DNA of 64,000 bases from Bradyrhizobium sp. 164. GTDB taxonomy: Bacteria; Pseudomonadota; Alphaproteobacteria; Rhizobiales; Xanthobacteraceae. The number at the start of each line of letters is the position of its first letter. Position 1 is the stretch's first letter. Made by a program: the position numbers and the translations under genes. The notes beneath the pieces are model-generated. The model was not told the origin of the DNA. It searched no databases and worked only from the letters and a program-made list of their open reading frames with translations. Where the stretch lies: NCBI RefSeq assembly GCF_023073715.1, contig NZ_JADPKA010000110.1:62001-126000 (forward strand). The letters run 5' to 3'. Shown here piece after piece: positions 53,380 through 61,035 of this stretch.

Positions 53380-54651
53380 TTACGCGAAGTTGTGCGCGGC
53401 CTCACCTCGACCGATCGGCTCGGGCGAGAGCGGCGGGGCCGGATCGTAGACGGCAAGATCGTTCTTGCCGTTCTTCTTGGCAGCGTAGAGGGCGTGGTCG
53501 GCACGCGCGATCAGGCGGTCCGGGAATTGACCGATGCCGCGGTCCCACTGCGCAACCCCAATCGAGATCGCGATCGGAATGTCGCGGCCGGTGCAGGCCG
53601 CGGCGTCCTGACGGCAGACCTCGAGCACGCGGCGGGCGATCGCGGCAGCCTCGCGCAGCGACGACGACGGCAGCACGATGCAGAACTCGTCGCCGCCGGT
53701 ACGAGCCAGCATGTCGCCGGGCCTTAGGCGCGTCTGCGCCATCAGCGTGAAGTGCTTCAGGCAGGCGTCGCCCGCGGCATGGCCATGGGTATCGTTGATG
53801 GTCTTGAAGCCGTCGAGATCGATCACCAGCAGCGAGAACGGCGCGCCGCCGCGCTCCGAGCGCGCGCATTCCTCGGTCAGGCGCTGCAGCAGATGCCGCC
53901 TGTTGGCGACGCCGGTGAGATCGTCGAGCAGCGCGAGGTCGGCAACCTCGTTGCGCAAGCTGTCCATTGCCAGCAGCAGGAAACCGAAATTCAGCGTCAT
54001 CGACAGGAACAGCAGCCCCAGCACCATGATGGCATGGGTCTGGCCGCCGGCCCGCGCCGAGAGATCGTGGCCAAGCAGATTGCCCACCATACGGGCGGAC
54101 AGGATCGCGATGATGCTGAGGATGACGATGCCGGACAGCCGCGCGCCGGGGCTGACACGCCCCTCCGGCGACAGCAGGAGGCGCAGCGCCAGCGCCAACG
54201 GCAAGGCTTGGCCGAGCGTGTAGCTGAGCATGCGCAGCTGCATGTGCTCGAAGCCGACCGTAAAGACCACGACGCCGGTGAGGCTCAAGCCTCCCGTTGC
54301 GGTCATGAGACGCCACGAGACCGGCCGGTCATAGAAGCGCTGAATGCCCATGGCGGCGAGGCAGCTCGCGGCAATGACGCCGGCTGCGCCGAGCAGAAGC
54401 GGCAGGGGCGAGGCGACGAACAGACGGATCAGGGCCGTCATGGCGCCGGCCGCGCCGACGAAGGACGAGGCCATCCACAATCGCGCGGCTGCGAATTTCG
54501 GATAGGAGCGCGTCACGTAGGCCCAGATCACACCGAGCGCCAGGAAGTTGACGACGAAGACCGTCCACAATGTCGGTACGTTCAGCATGGCGCGTGCAGC
54601 ACGCGCAGCGTCGCGCCCCCCGTCCCTGGCAGCCGTCCGTCCATCACCCAT
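53380..54651 (-). CDS. Membrane-bound diguanylate cyclase (GGDEF)
   Basis: 423 aa. The ATG at 54651 has GGAAG nine bases upstream; a second start at 54588 (MLNVPTLW) would skip a polar 21-residue lead but lacks a ribosome-binding site and is directly preceded by a perfect inverted repeat (GCGCGTGC-A-GCACGCGC, 54590-54606). Six or more transmembrane helices fill residues 22-210, then a complete GGDEF domain: DDLTGVANRRHLLQRLTEEC, VIDLDGFKTINDTHGHAAGD and the active site ARTGGDEFCIVLP. Makes cyclic di-GMP. An RXXD product-inhibition site is not obvious. Confidence 0.92.
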   Translation of the reverse strand: MGDGRTAARDGGRDAARAARAMLNVPTLWTVFVVNFLALGVIWAYVTRSYPKFAAARLWMASSFVGAAGAMTALIRLFVASPLPLLLGAAGVIAASCLAAMGIQRFYDRPVSWRLMTATGGLSLTGVVVFTVGFEHMQLRMLSYTLGQALPLALALRLLLSPEGRVSPGARLSGIVILSIIAILSARMVGNLLGHDLSARAGGQTHAIMVLGLLFLSMTLNFGFLLLAMDSLRNEVADLALLDDLTGVANRRHLLQRLTEECARSERGGAPFSLLVIDLDGFKTINDTHGHAAGDACLKHFTLMAQTRLRPGDMLARTGGDEFCIVLPSSSLREAAAIARRVLEVCRQDAAACTGRDIPIAISIGVAQWDRGIGQFPDRLIARADHALYAAKKNGKNDLAVYDPAPPLSPEPIGRGEAAHNFA

Positions 54652-54992
54652 CCCCGTTTTCTTCCGGCGACAATGCGCGAGTTGCGCTTAATGGAGTCTC
54701 ACTGCGACTCTTGAAAACGCGCCTTTGGTTTTGGATTCATGAACGGCGCCTGGCTGTTGTCGATCGTTAAGCCTGTCGCAAGCGACGGTGCGCCGACGCG
54801 GCGATGCGGATTCGCGCAGCAAAATCACCTGAAAATGCATCTGAGCTGTGGATAACACGATGACACAGATATGACGACGCGGGGCAGAGGAGCGCGAATC
54901 TGCTGAGTTTGTCGTCGAGGATGTTGCGAGGCTGGCCCTCCGCCGAGCATCCCTCGTGTCGCGTTCCCACCATTAAACCCTAAGAGGATACT
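54652..54992. other. Intergenic region before the Lys-rich peptide gene
   Basis: 341 bp without a convincing gene. Contains an AT-richer stretch near 54820-54880 (CAGCAAAATCACCTGAAAAT, ATAACACGATGACACAGATA) that may hold the promoter of the peptide gene at 54993; no defined box could be assigned. Confidence 0.4.
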
Positions 54993-55061
54993 ATGGCTAA
55001 GAAAGCGAAGAAGGCGGCGAAGAAGAAGGCGAAGAAGGCCAAGAAGGCGAAGAAGAAGTAA
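54993..55061 (+). CDS. Lys/Ala-rich micropeptide, 22 aa
   Basis: ATG with AGAGGAT six bases before it; encodes MAKKAKKAAKKKAKKAKKAK plus KK, i.e. only Met, Ala and Lys, 14 of 22 residues Lys, as in eukaryote-like histone H1 tails. The AAG/GCG codon pattern is strongly repetitive. A strong hairpin and a Rho-independent terminator follow, so this is a complete transcription unit. Possible roles: nucleic-acid binding or charge neutralisation; unproven. It could be a relic of a longer H1-like gene, but start, stop and signals are all in place. Confidence 0.6.
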   Translation: MAKKAKKAAKKKAKKAKKAKKK

Positions 55062-55080
55062 CGCGGCTTCTTTTTCTTTG

Positions 55081-55107
55081 CCCGGGTGGAGCCTCGCTCC
55101 GCCCGGG
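55081..55107 (+). other. Perfect long hairpin
   Basis: CCCGGGTGGAGC-CTC-GCTCCGCCCGGG: a 12-bp stem with a 3-nt loop (one G-T pair), 20 bp after the micropeptide stop; no T-run follows, so it may stabilise the RNA 3' part. Confidence 0.65.
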
Positions 55108-55137
55108 CGTCGGGCAAGATCGAGAGTTTGAAGGGTG

Positions 55138-55160
55138 GCGGGCGCAAGGCCCGCTTTTTT
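55138..55160 (+). terminator. Rho-independent terminator
   Basis: GCGGGC-GCAAG-GCCCGC followed by six T. Ends the micropeptide transcript (about 170 nt from its start codon) before the convergent LysE gene. Confidence 0.85.
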
Positions 55161-55177
55161 ATTGGGAGAAAGAAAGA

Positions 55178-55789
55178 CTACCGCTCCGCGAACGCCAGCT
55201 TGGCGCCGAGTGCGGCAAAGCCGGCGGCGAAGCTGCGGCGCAGCCAGGCCATGACGCGGGGCCGGGAGATGACGCGCTCGCGCACCGAGGCAGCGCAGAG
55301 GCCATAGACGACGAACACCGCAAAGGTCATCGCCATGAAGGCGCCGCTCAATTCCAGCATCCGCGCCAGCACATGGGCCTCGTCGAGCGCGATGAACTGC
55401 GGCAGGAAGGCGAGGAAGAAGATCGACAGTTTGGGATTGAGGATGTTGATCAGGAAGCCGGTGACGATGACGCGGCCGCTCGACCGCTCCTTGATCTTGC
55501 CCTCGACCGCGAGCGCACCTCGCTCGCGCAGCGCCTGCCAGGACATGTAGAGCAGATAGGCGACGCCGCACCATTTCAGCGCGGCGAAGGCGAGCGCGCT
55601 GGTGTGGAGCACCGCGGCAAGGCCGAGCATCGCCGCCATCATGTGCGGCACAATCCCCAGCGTGCAGCCCAAGGCCGCCGCGATGCTGGCGCGCGAGCCT
55701 CGGGTGAGCGCCGCCGCCAGCGTGTAGAGCACGCCGGTGCCGGGCGAGGCGACCACGATGAGCGAGGTGAGCAGGAACGACCAGGTCAT
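55178..55789 (-). CDS. LysE/RhtB family exporter
   Basis: 203 aa with six hydrophobic helices, standard for the LysE family. N-terminal signature SLIVVASPGTGVLYTLAAAL, then GCTLGIVPHMMAAMLGLAAV, ALKWCGVAYLLYMSWQALRE and the middle GFLINILNPKLSIFFLAFLP, where NPK is typical. Inner-membrane efflux of amino acids or similar solutes driven by proton exchange. Single gene; convergent with the micropeptide unit. Confidence 0.92.
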   Translation of the reverse strand: MTWSFLLTSLIVVASPGTGVLYTLAAALTRGSRASIAAALGCTLGIVPHMMAAMLGLAAVLHTSALAFAALKWCGVAYLLYMSWQALRERGALAVEGKIKERSSGRVIVTGFLINILNPKLSIFFLAFLPQFIALDEAHVLARMLELSGAFMAMTFAVFVVYGLCAASVRERVISRPRVMAWLRRSFAAGFAALGAKLAFAER

Positions 55790-55844
55790 GATTGGACGTT
55801 ATCACCGCGCCTTGCGTCGGAAAAGCGATGGTCGGCAACGGCCC

Positions 55845-56219
55845 TCAGGACAGCTGCGCGATCTCGGCCTCGCGCAACACATCGAGCGGCGCCCACGGCT
55901 TGGCCCAGAACTTGGCACCGTCAGGCAGCGCCTGCATCAGAGGCCGCCCGGAGGTGACGACGACGTCGAGCTTCGGATTACGGTCCTTGGCGAGATGAGC
56001 GAGTTCGACCCCGTTCATGCGGCCAGCGAGCTGAACGTCAGTCAGCATCAGGCAGAGTGCGCCCGCATTCTTCTCCAGCACGCGTTCGGCCGCCTCCGCG
56101 CTCTCGCACTGGATCACGTCGTACCCACTTTCCTCGAGGAGAACGCAAAGCATCTCCCGCTGCATGTGGTCGTCTTCGACGATCAGCGCTGTTGCACGAA
56201 AAGGCTGTGCCTGTCCCAT
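55845..56219 (-). CDS. Single-domain response regulator
   Basis: 124 aa, only a receiver domain: acidic pair ALIVEDDHMQREML, phosphoacceptor Asp in CLMLTDVQLAG, Thr/Ser in VVVTSGRPLM and Lys in FWAKPWAPLDVL. No output domain, so it works by protein contact or as a phosphate sink (CheY/CpdR-like size). No partner kinase adjacent. Confidence 0.9.
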   Translation of the reverse strand: MGQAQPFRATALIVEDDHMQREMLCVLLEESGYDVIQCESAEAAERVLEKNAGALCLMLTDVQLAGRMNGVELAHLAKDRNPKLDVVVTSGRPLMQALPDGAKFWAKPWAPLDVLREAEIAQLS

Positions 56220-56370
56220 GAGCGGCTCCCAATGCTTGCTTCGTATCGTATGTTAAAGGCCCAAATCGGTCGTGGTTCAGTTCCATTCTGAAAAAATGTA
56301 AATCATAGTTCCCGCTTTCCGGACTTGGCGAGGAGATCCATGACTGCGATTCGCGGCGCCGCCGCCATGA

Positions 56371-56500
56371 CCGGAGAACGCGGCGAAGACCACGCCGAAG
56401 GATGCCGCCCTGCGCATCATCAGAGGCATCGAGAGGAACGAGCCTCGCATCCTGATCGGCAACGACGCCCGTTTCATGGATCTGCTCCAGCGCTTGCGCC
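56371..56500 (+). pseudogene. 3' remnant of a short-chain dehydrogenase gene
   Basis: In the 344-bp gap 56220-56563. After a stop at 56368-56370, the plus frame reads AKTTPKDAALRIIRGIERNE then PRILIGNDARFMDLLQRL, which looks like the C-terminal helix and tail of an SDR enzyme. No upstream SDR body or start exists: residues before are stopped, and the following text loses similarity. Interpreted as a decayed gene end. Confidence 0.5.
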
Positions 56501-56563
56501 TGGGCGCGGCGCGACAGCAGCGCGACGCCCCGTCATTTGCGAGCCTAGTTAGCCATGGCCCCC

Positions 56564-57370
56564 TCACTGCTCCATCAGCCGATCCGCGAAATACCCGATC
56601 GTCTTGCGATAGACCACCGCCCTGTTCCACTCGCGCATTGCTTCGAAATTCGGCGTGCCTTCGCCGTAAGGCTGGCCCATCTTGAAGCCGCTGGTGTGGA
56701 GCAGGTTCGCAGTCGAGGCGAGCACGTCGGGAACGCTGTGGCGGAGGTCGACATGGCCGTCGCCGTCGAAATCGACGCCGTATTTGATGTAGGACGACGG
56801 CAGGAACTGGGTCTGGCCGATCTCGCCGGCATAGGCGCCGATGAGATCGCGCAGCGGCAGGTCGCCGCGCTGCACGATCTTGAGCGCGGCGAGCAGTTCG
56901 CCCTGGAACAGATCGGTACGGCGGCAGTCATGCGCCAGGGTTGCCAGCGTGCGGATCACCGGCAGCTTGCCGGTATCGCCCTTGCCGAAATCGCTCTCCA
57001 GCCCCCAGATCGCGACCAGGATGTAGCGGGGCACGCCGAACTTCTGCTCGATCCGCGAGAGCAGCGCGGCATGGCGCTGGAGCAGCGCCCGCCCGCCATT
57101 GATGCGGCCGGGGCCGACGCGGGTCGAGACGTACTGTTCGAAGCTCTTATTGAAGGTGTGGCGCTGGCGCCGATCGAAGGCGAGCACGGCGCCATCCTGG
57201 GTCACACCACTGAGCGCCGCATTGGTCACGCTCGCCGAAACGCCGGCGGCTTGCGCCTCCGCGGCCATGCTGGCGACGAAAGCGTTGAAGTCGCCGCCGC
57301 AGCGCGCGGCCTGCGCCGACCCACCGGCCAGACAGACGATGGAGGCGATGGCCAAAGCGTGTCTCAACAT
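56564..57370 (-). CDS. Lytic murein transglycosylase (MltB family)
   Basis: 268 aa from the ATG at 57370 (AGAGGA upstream); the frame to 57442 is not used. Signal peptide LRHALAIASIVCLAGGSAQA. MltB-like domain: FNAFVASMAAEAQAAGVSAS, FEQYVSTRVGPGRINGGRAL, the catalytic Glu in LVAIWGLESDFGKG, and IGAYAGEIGQTQFLPSSYIK plus the VDFDGDGHVDLRHSVPDVLA segment. Cleaves glycan strands with anhydro-muropeptide formation. The C-terminal peptidoglycan-binding domain of longer homologues is absent. Confidence 0.9.
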   Translation of the reverse strand: MLRHALAIASIVCLAGGSAQAARCGGDFNAFVASMAAEAQAAGVSASVTNAALSGVTQDGAVLAFDRRQRHTFNKSFEQYVSTRVGPGRINGGRALLQRHAALLSRIEQKFGVPRYILVAIWGLESDFGKGDTGKLPVIRTLATLAHDCRRTDLFQGELLAALKIVQRGDLPLRDLIGAYAGEIGQTQFLPSSYIKYGVDFDGDGHVDLRHSVPDVLASTANLLHTSGFKMGQPYGEGTPNFEAMREWNRAVVYRKTIGYFADRLMEQ

Positions 57371-58112
57371 GCCGGAAAATCCTCTGAAGAATGAGCGCGC
57401 AAAGTAGCGCGCGATCATGCCCGGGAACCGAATTGGCGTCAAAGCAGCAAAGCCTCGCCGTGAAGGCGCGCGAGCTTGATCCGCGTCGACATCGTATCCA
57501 AGCGACGCGAGATGGACGATTGTCCGACACTCTCCTCTCGTCGTTCCGGGCGGCGTTTAACGAGTCGCGCGCAGCGGCCCGGTGGCCGCAAGCCCGAATC
57601 ATGCATGACGCAACAACGTCGCAGCTCCATGGATTCTCAGATGCGCAGGGCGCAGCCCTTGGGACATGCACCGCGATAGTGGACCTCGATTCAGTTGCGC
57701 TGCATTGCGACGGCCCGAACAATGAACAAAGTGATTTGGTGATCCAAACTATTGTTGCGACGCGCATCAAGTCGGCATGCCGCGGCCAACGCATATCTGA
57801 TCCGCCCGCTGCGACATCAACGCCGCCACGATTTGCCTTGCCATCGCACGGCGCCTTCGATAGTCTTCTATTTTAGGTTGTCACCCCCGCCAGCCCCGGG
57901 CGACACTGAAGACCAAAGATAACTGACGGCCAAAGATAAACGGCGGGCTTCGCGGCCCGCCGCCTACTGGGGTTCACATCGACGCCTGTCACTCCGAGGC
58001 AACGACATCTGATCCGGCAGCCGCGCCGGGCATCCTTGCCTTCAATGCATTGCCGACGTCGATAACCGCCGAAGTCATTTGACTGCGGCGCCCTGATCGA
58101 CGACAAGCCGCC
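57371..58112. other. Gene-poor intergenic region, 742 bp
   Basis: No convincing gene. An open stretch at 57391-57876 has no ribosome-binding site and untypical composition. A palindrome GGCGGGC-TTCGCG-GCCCGCC (57942-57961) with a T-rich minus-strand side could be a weak terminator; a repeated unit CAAAGATAA occurs at 57914 and 57931. Otherwise nothing recognised. Confidence 0.5.
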
Positions 58113-58349
58113 ATGGCCAAGAAACCCGGAACCAATCCCAAAGGCGAGTTCGCCTTCTTCAACGTCGTCTATGAGGACGATACCCAGCGCTCCAACCGCC
58201 GCGTGCCCACCGAGCTGCTCGGCGGCCTCGACGGCGACGAGCCCGCCCGCGGCTTCATCATGGAGCAGGACCGCGAGATCGCCGAAAAGAGCGGTCGGCC
58301 GCCGCTCGAGATCAAGCGGATTGAGCGGGTCGGGGTGAAGAAGAAGTAG
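58113..58349 (+). CDS. Hypothetical protein, 78 aa
   Basis: Small charged protein: MAKKPGTNPKGEFAFFNVVY, EDDTQRSNRRVPTELLGGLD, GFIMEQDREIAEKSGRPPLE, ending IERVGVKKK. Beta-strand front and helical tail; both ends are Lys-rich, suggesting contact with nucleic acid (inference). The composition is like neighbours. Family not recognised. Convergent with rpoD. Confidence 0.7.
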   Translation: MAKKPGTNPKGEFAFFNVVYEDDTQRSNRRVPTELLGGLDGDEPARGFIMEQDREIAEKSGRPPLEIKRIERVGVKKK

Positions 58350-58453
58350 GCAGACATCGGCAGCGCTCACCAGCGCCGCATATTGCAGACAAGCAGCCGA
58401 TAGAAAGCAGATGAAGCTTCTTGGCTGAACGCTACTGGTAGACAGGCACGAAC

Positions 58454-58481
58454 AAAAACGGCGGGCTTGCGCCTGCCGTTT
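58454..58481 (-). terminator. Rho-independent terminator of rpoD
   Basis: Inverted repeat AAACGGCGGGC / GCCTGCCGTTT with loop TTGC (one G-T pair); on the minus strand it ends in a T-run (TTTTTG). It is 46 bp past the rpoD stop and may also serve the convergent small gene. Confidence 0.8.
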
Positions 58482-58526
58482 CGTCCGGATGGATGCCCGG
58501 GTCAGGCCGGGGCCTGACGATCGGAA

Positions 58527-60659
58527 TTAATTATCCAAGAAGCTGCGCAGCTTCCGCGACCTTGACGGATGCTTCAGCTTGCGCAGCGCCTTGGCTTCGA
58601 TCTGGCGAATGCGTTCGCGCGTCACGCTGAACTGCTGGCCGACTTCTTCCAACGTGTGGTCGGTATTCATGCCGATGCCGAAGCGCATGCGCAGGACACG
58701 CTCTTCGCGCGGCGTCAGAGATGCCAGCACGCGCGTCGTGGTCTCGCGCAGGTTGGACTGGATCGCGGCGTCGATGGGGAGGATCGCGTTCTTGTCCTCG
58801 ATGAAATCGCCGAGGTGCGAATCCTCTTCGTCACCGACCGGCGTCTCCAGCGACAGCGGCTCCTTGGCGATCTTGAGGACCTTGCGGACCTTTTCGAGCG
58901 GCATGCCGAGCTTCTCGGCGAGCTCTTCCGGAGTCGGCTCGCGGCCGATCTCATTGAGCATCTGGCGCGAGGTGCGCACGATCTTGTTGATCGTCTCGAT
59001 CATGTGCACGGGGATGCGGATGGTGCGCGCCTGGTCGGCGATCGAGCGGGTGATCGCCTGCCGAATCCACCACGTGGCGTAGGTCGAGAACTTGTAGCCG
59101 CGGCGATACTCGAACTTGTCGACCGCCTTCATCAGGCCGATGTTGCCTTCCTGGATCAGGTCGAGGAATTGCAGGCCGCGGTTGGTGTACTTTTTGGCGA
59201 TCGAGATCACCAGACGGAGGTTGGCTTCCACCATCTCCTTCTTGGCCTGGCGTGCCTCGCGCTCGCCCTTCTGTACGGAGTGCACGATCTTGCGGAACTC
59301 GACGATCTCGAGGCCGGTCAGGGCGGCGAGCTGATGCACTTCGTGACGAAGGTCCTTGATGCGGTCCTTCTCGTGATGAACGAAATTCTTCCAGCCCTTG
59401 GCCGAGAGTTTCGAGACGCGGTTGAGCCAACGCGGATCGAGCTCCGAGCCGGTGTAGTTGCGCAAAAAGTCCTCGCGCGCGACGCCGTGGCTGTCGGCAA
59501 GACGCATCAAGCGGCCCTCGTAGGAGACGAGGCGCTTGTTGATGTCGTAGAGCTGCTCGACCAGCGAGTCGATACGGGCTTGGTTGAGGCGGAGCGACTT
59601 CACCTCGACGATGATCTCGTCCTTCAGCTTCTTGTACTTGCGCTCCTGGTGCGGCGAGAGCGACTCGTTCTGGAGCTGGTTCTGGATGTCCTGCTCCTGA
59701 AGCTTGCGCAGCTTCTTATAGCTGTCGGCGATCTTGTCGAAGATCTCGACCACCTTCGGCTTGAGCTCGGCCTCGATTGCCGCGAGCGACATCTGGTTCT
59801 CGAACTCGTCGTCGTCCATGTCGGACTCGGCGGCGGACTCGGCTGGATCCTTGTCTTCGCCGGCTTCAGTGCCACCGGGCGCAGGCGCGGCGCGGAACGG
59901 GGTGGGCGACGGCGGCGCGGCGGGCGGCGCGACATGCGCGGGGGCAGCGGCGGACGCGGTGGCTTCGCCACCCTCGGCCGGCGCTTCGCCGTTCGGGCCG
60001 GCGATCATCGCGGTGTTCATGCCGCCCTTGGCGTCAGGGCCGGCATAGGTCGCTTCGAGATCGATGATGTCGCGGAGGAAGATCTTGCCTTCGTTGAGCT
60101 CGTCCCGCCAGATGATGATGGCCTGGAACGTCAGCGGGCTTTCGCACAGACCCGCGATCATCGCCTCGCGGCCGGCCTCGATGCGCTTTGCAATGGCGAT
60201 TTCGCCCTCGCGGGACAGCAGCTCGACCGTGCCCATCTCGCGCAGATACATGCGCACCGGATCGTCGGTGCGCTCGCCCGGCTCGCTCTTCTTGACCTCG
60301 GTGACGGCCTTCTGGGTGACCTCGACGAGCTCGTTGTCGGTCTCGTCCTCGCCCTCGTCCTTGTCTTCCTCGCCTTCGGTGTCGTCGGCTTCGGTGACGT
60401 TGATGCCCATGTCCGAGAGCATCGACATGATGTCCTCGATCTGTTCGGGCGAGGTCTGGTCGGACGGCAAGACTTCGTTGAGCTGATCAAAGGTCACGAA
60501 GCCGCGCTTCTTGGCCTGCTTGATCATCTTCTTCACGGCGGCGTCGGACAGGTCGAGCAAGGGCGAGGGCGCGTCCTGGGAGTCCTTCTCCGGCGCATCC
60601 GCTGCCTTGTCGTCCTTTTCCTTGTCCTTCGCCTGCAGCGTCTTTGCCTTGGTGGCCAT
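58527..60659 (-). CDS. rpoD: RNA polymerase primary sigma factor RpoD (sigma-70)
   Basis: 710 aa from the ATG at 60659, which follows GAGGAG; upstream extension to 60866 is not coding. Lys/Asp-rich start, region 1.1 (AVKKMIKQAKKRGFVTFDQL), an acidic stretch with TEGEEDKDEGEDETDNELVE (group-typical), 1.2 (RTDDPVRMYLREMGTVELLS), the non-conserved insert, 2.3-2.4 (FSTYATWWIRQAITRSIADQ), 3 and 4.2 (FSVTRERIRQIEAKALRKLK). Directs housekeeping transcription. Lies downstream of dnaG on the same strand with a 376-bp gap containing a CtrA box. Confidence 0.97.
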   Translation of the reverse strand: MATKAKTLQAKDKEKDDKAADAPEKDSQDAPSPLLDLSDAAVKKMIKQAKKRGFVTFDQLNEVLPSDQTSPEQIEDIMSMLSDMGINVTEADDTEGEEDKDEGEDETDNELVEVTQKAVTEVKKSEPGERTDDPVRMYLREMGTVELLSREGEIAIAKRIEAGREAMIAGLCESPLTFQAIIIWRDELNEGKIFLRDIIDLEATYAGPDAKGGMNTAMIAGPNGEAPAEGGEATASAAAPAHVAPPAAPPSPTPFRAAPAPGGTEAGEDKDPAESAAESDMDDDEFENQMSLAAIEAELKPKVVEIFDKIADSYKKLRKLQEQDIQNQLQNESLSPHQERKYKKLKDEIIVEVKSLRLNQARIDSLVEQLYDINKRLVSYEGRLMRLADSHGVAREDFLRNYTGSELDPRWLNRVSKLSAKGWKNFVHHEKDRIKDLRHEVHQLAALTGLEIVEFRKIVHSVQKGEREARQAKKEMVEANLRLVISIAKKYTNRGLQFLDLIQEGNIGLMKAVDKFEYRRGYKFSTYATWWIRQAITRSIADQARTIRIPVHMIETINKIVRTSRQMLNEIGREPTPEELAEKLGMPLEKVRKVLKIAKEPLSLETPVGDEEDSHLGDFIEDKNAILPIDAAIQSNLRETTTRVLASLTPREERVLRMRFGIGMNTDHTLEEVGQQFSVTRERIRQIEAKALRKLKHPSRSRKLRSFLDN

Positions 60660-60942
60660 CCATTGCTCCTCAACGCGCTTCAATGCAGACGGCGCGCCCC
60701 GCCTGCCTGAATTCACATGAACCTGTTGCTCGACGCTCTCGCTTCGGCAGCTCTCGACACGGAAAGGGCGGCGCACAAACTTCTCGCCACCCCCAACTTT
60801 CTCTCGCCGGATTTGCCTAACGCTTCGTGAGCCTCTTTGTCGCAGCGGATGCAGGTGTAGTGCCAACAGCGGTTGCGCGGATTCATTCCTGACGCGTCTG
60901 TTCTGCCTGCGGCCGCCTTCGGGCCAAAGTGCTACAAGACCG

Positions 60943-60957
60943 TTAAGCCTCGATTAA
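60943..60957. promoter_or_regulatory. Perfect CtrA box upstream of rpoD
   Basis: TTAA-GCCTCGA-TTAAC: exact TTAA-N7-TTAA, followed by C as in the full consensus. It lies in the dnaG-rpoD gap (60660-61035), 284-298 bp upstream of the rpoD start. The gap otherwise holds no gene; the rpoD promoter is not identifiable by eye. Confidence 0.55.
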
Positions 60958-60969
60958 CCCTGTTTCTGC

Positions 60970-60990
60970 CGCCAAACCAAGGATTTGGCG
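60970..60990. other. Inverted repeat after dnaG
   Basis: CGCCAAA-CCAAGGA-TTTGGCG, perfect 7-bp arms, read on the plus strand, 45 bp beyond the dnaG stop and next to the CtrA box. No T-run on the minus strand, so a processing or regulatory hairpin rather than a classic terminator. Confidence 0.4.
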
Positions 60991-61035
60991 AGTCTTTTAG
61001 CGGTTCCGACCCCGGCCGTCCGCATGATTCTTTCA

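Noticed and set aside
57391..57876. 161-codon frame with a phrase (LHGFSDAQGAALG) like retroelement polymerases
   Set aside because: The likeness covers about 13 residues only; no other polymerase motif, no start signal, and such elements are not expected in bacteria.
58569..60710. Plus-strand open frame of 713 codons
   Set aside because: Antisense to rpoD; Leu/Val/Asp-rich shadow produced by GC-rich codon use.
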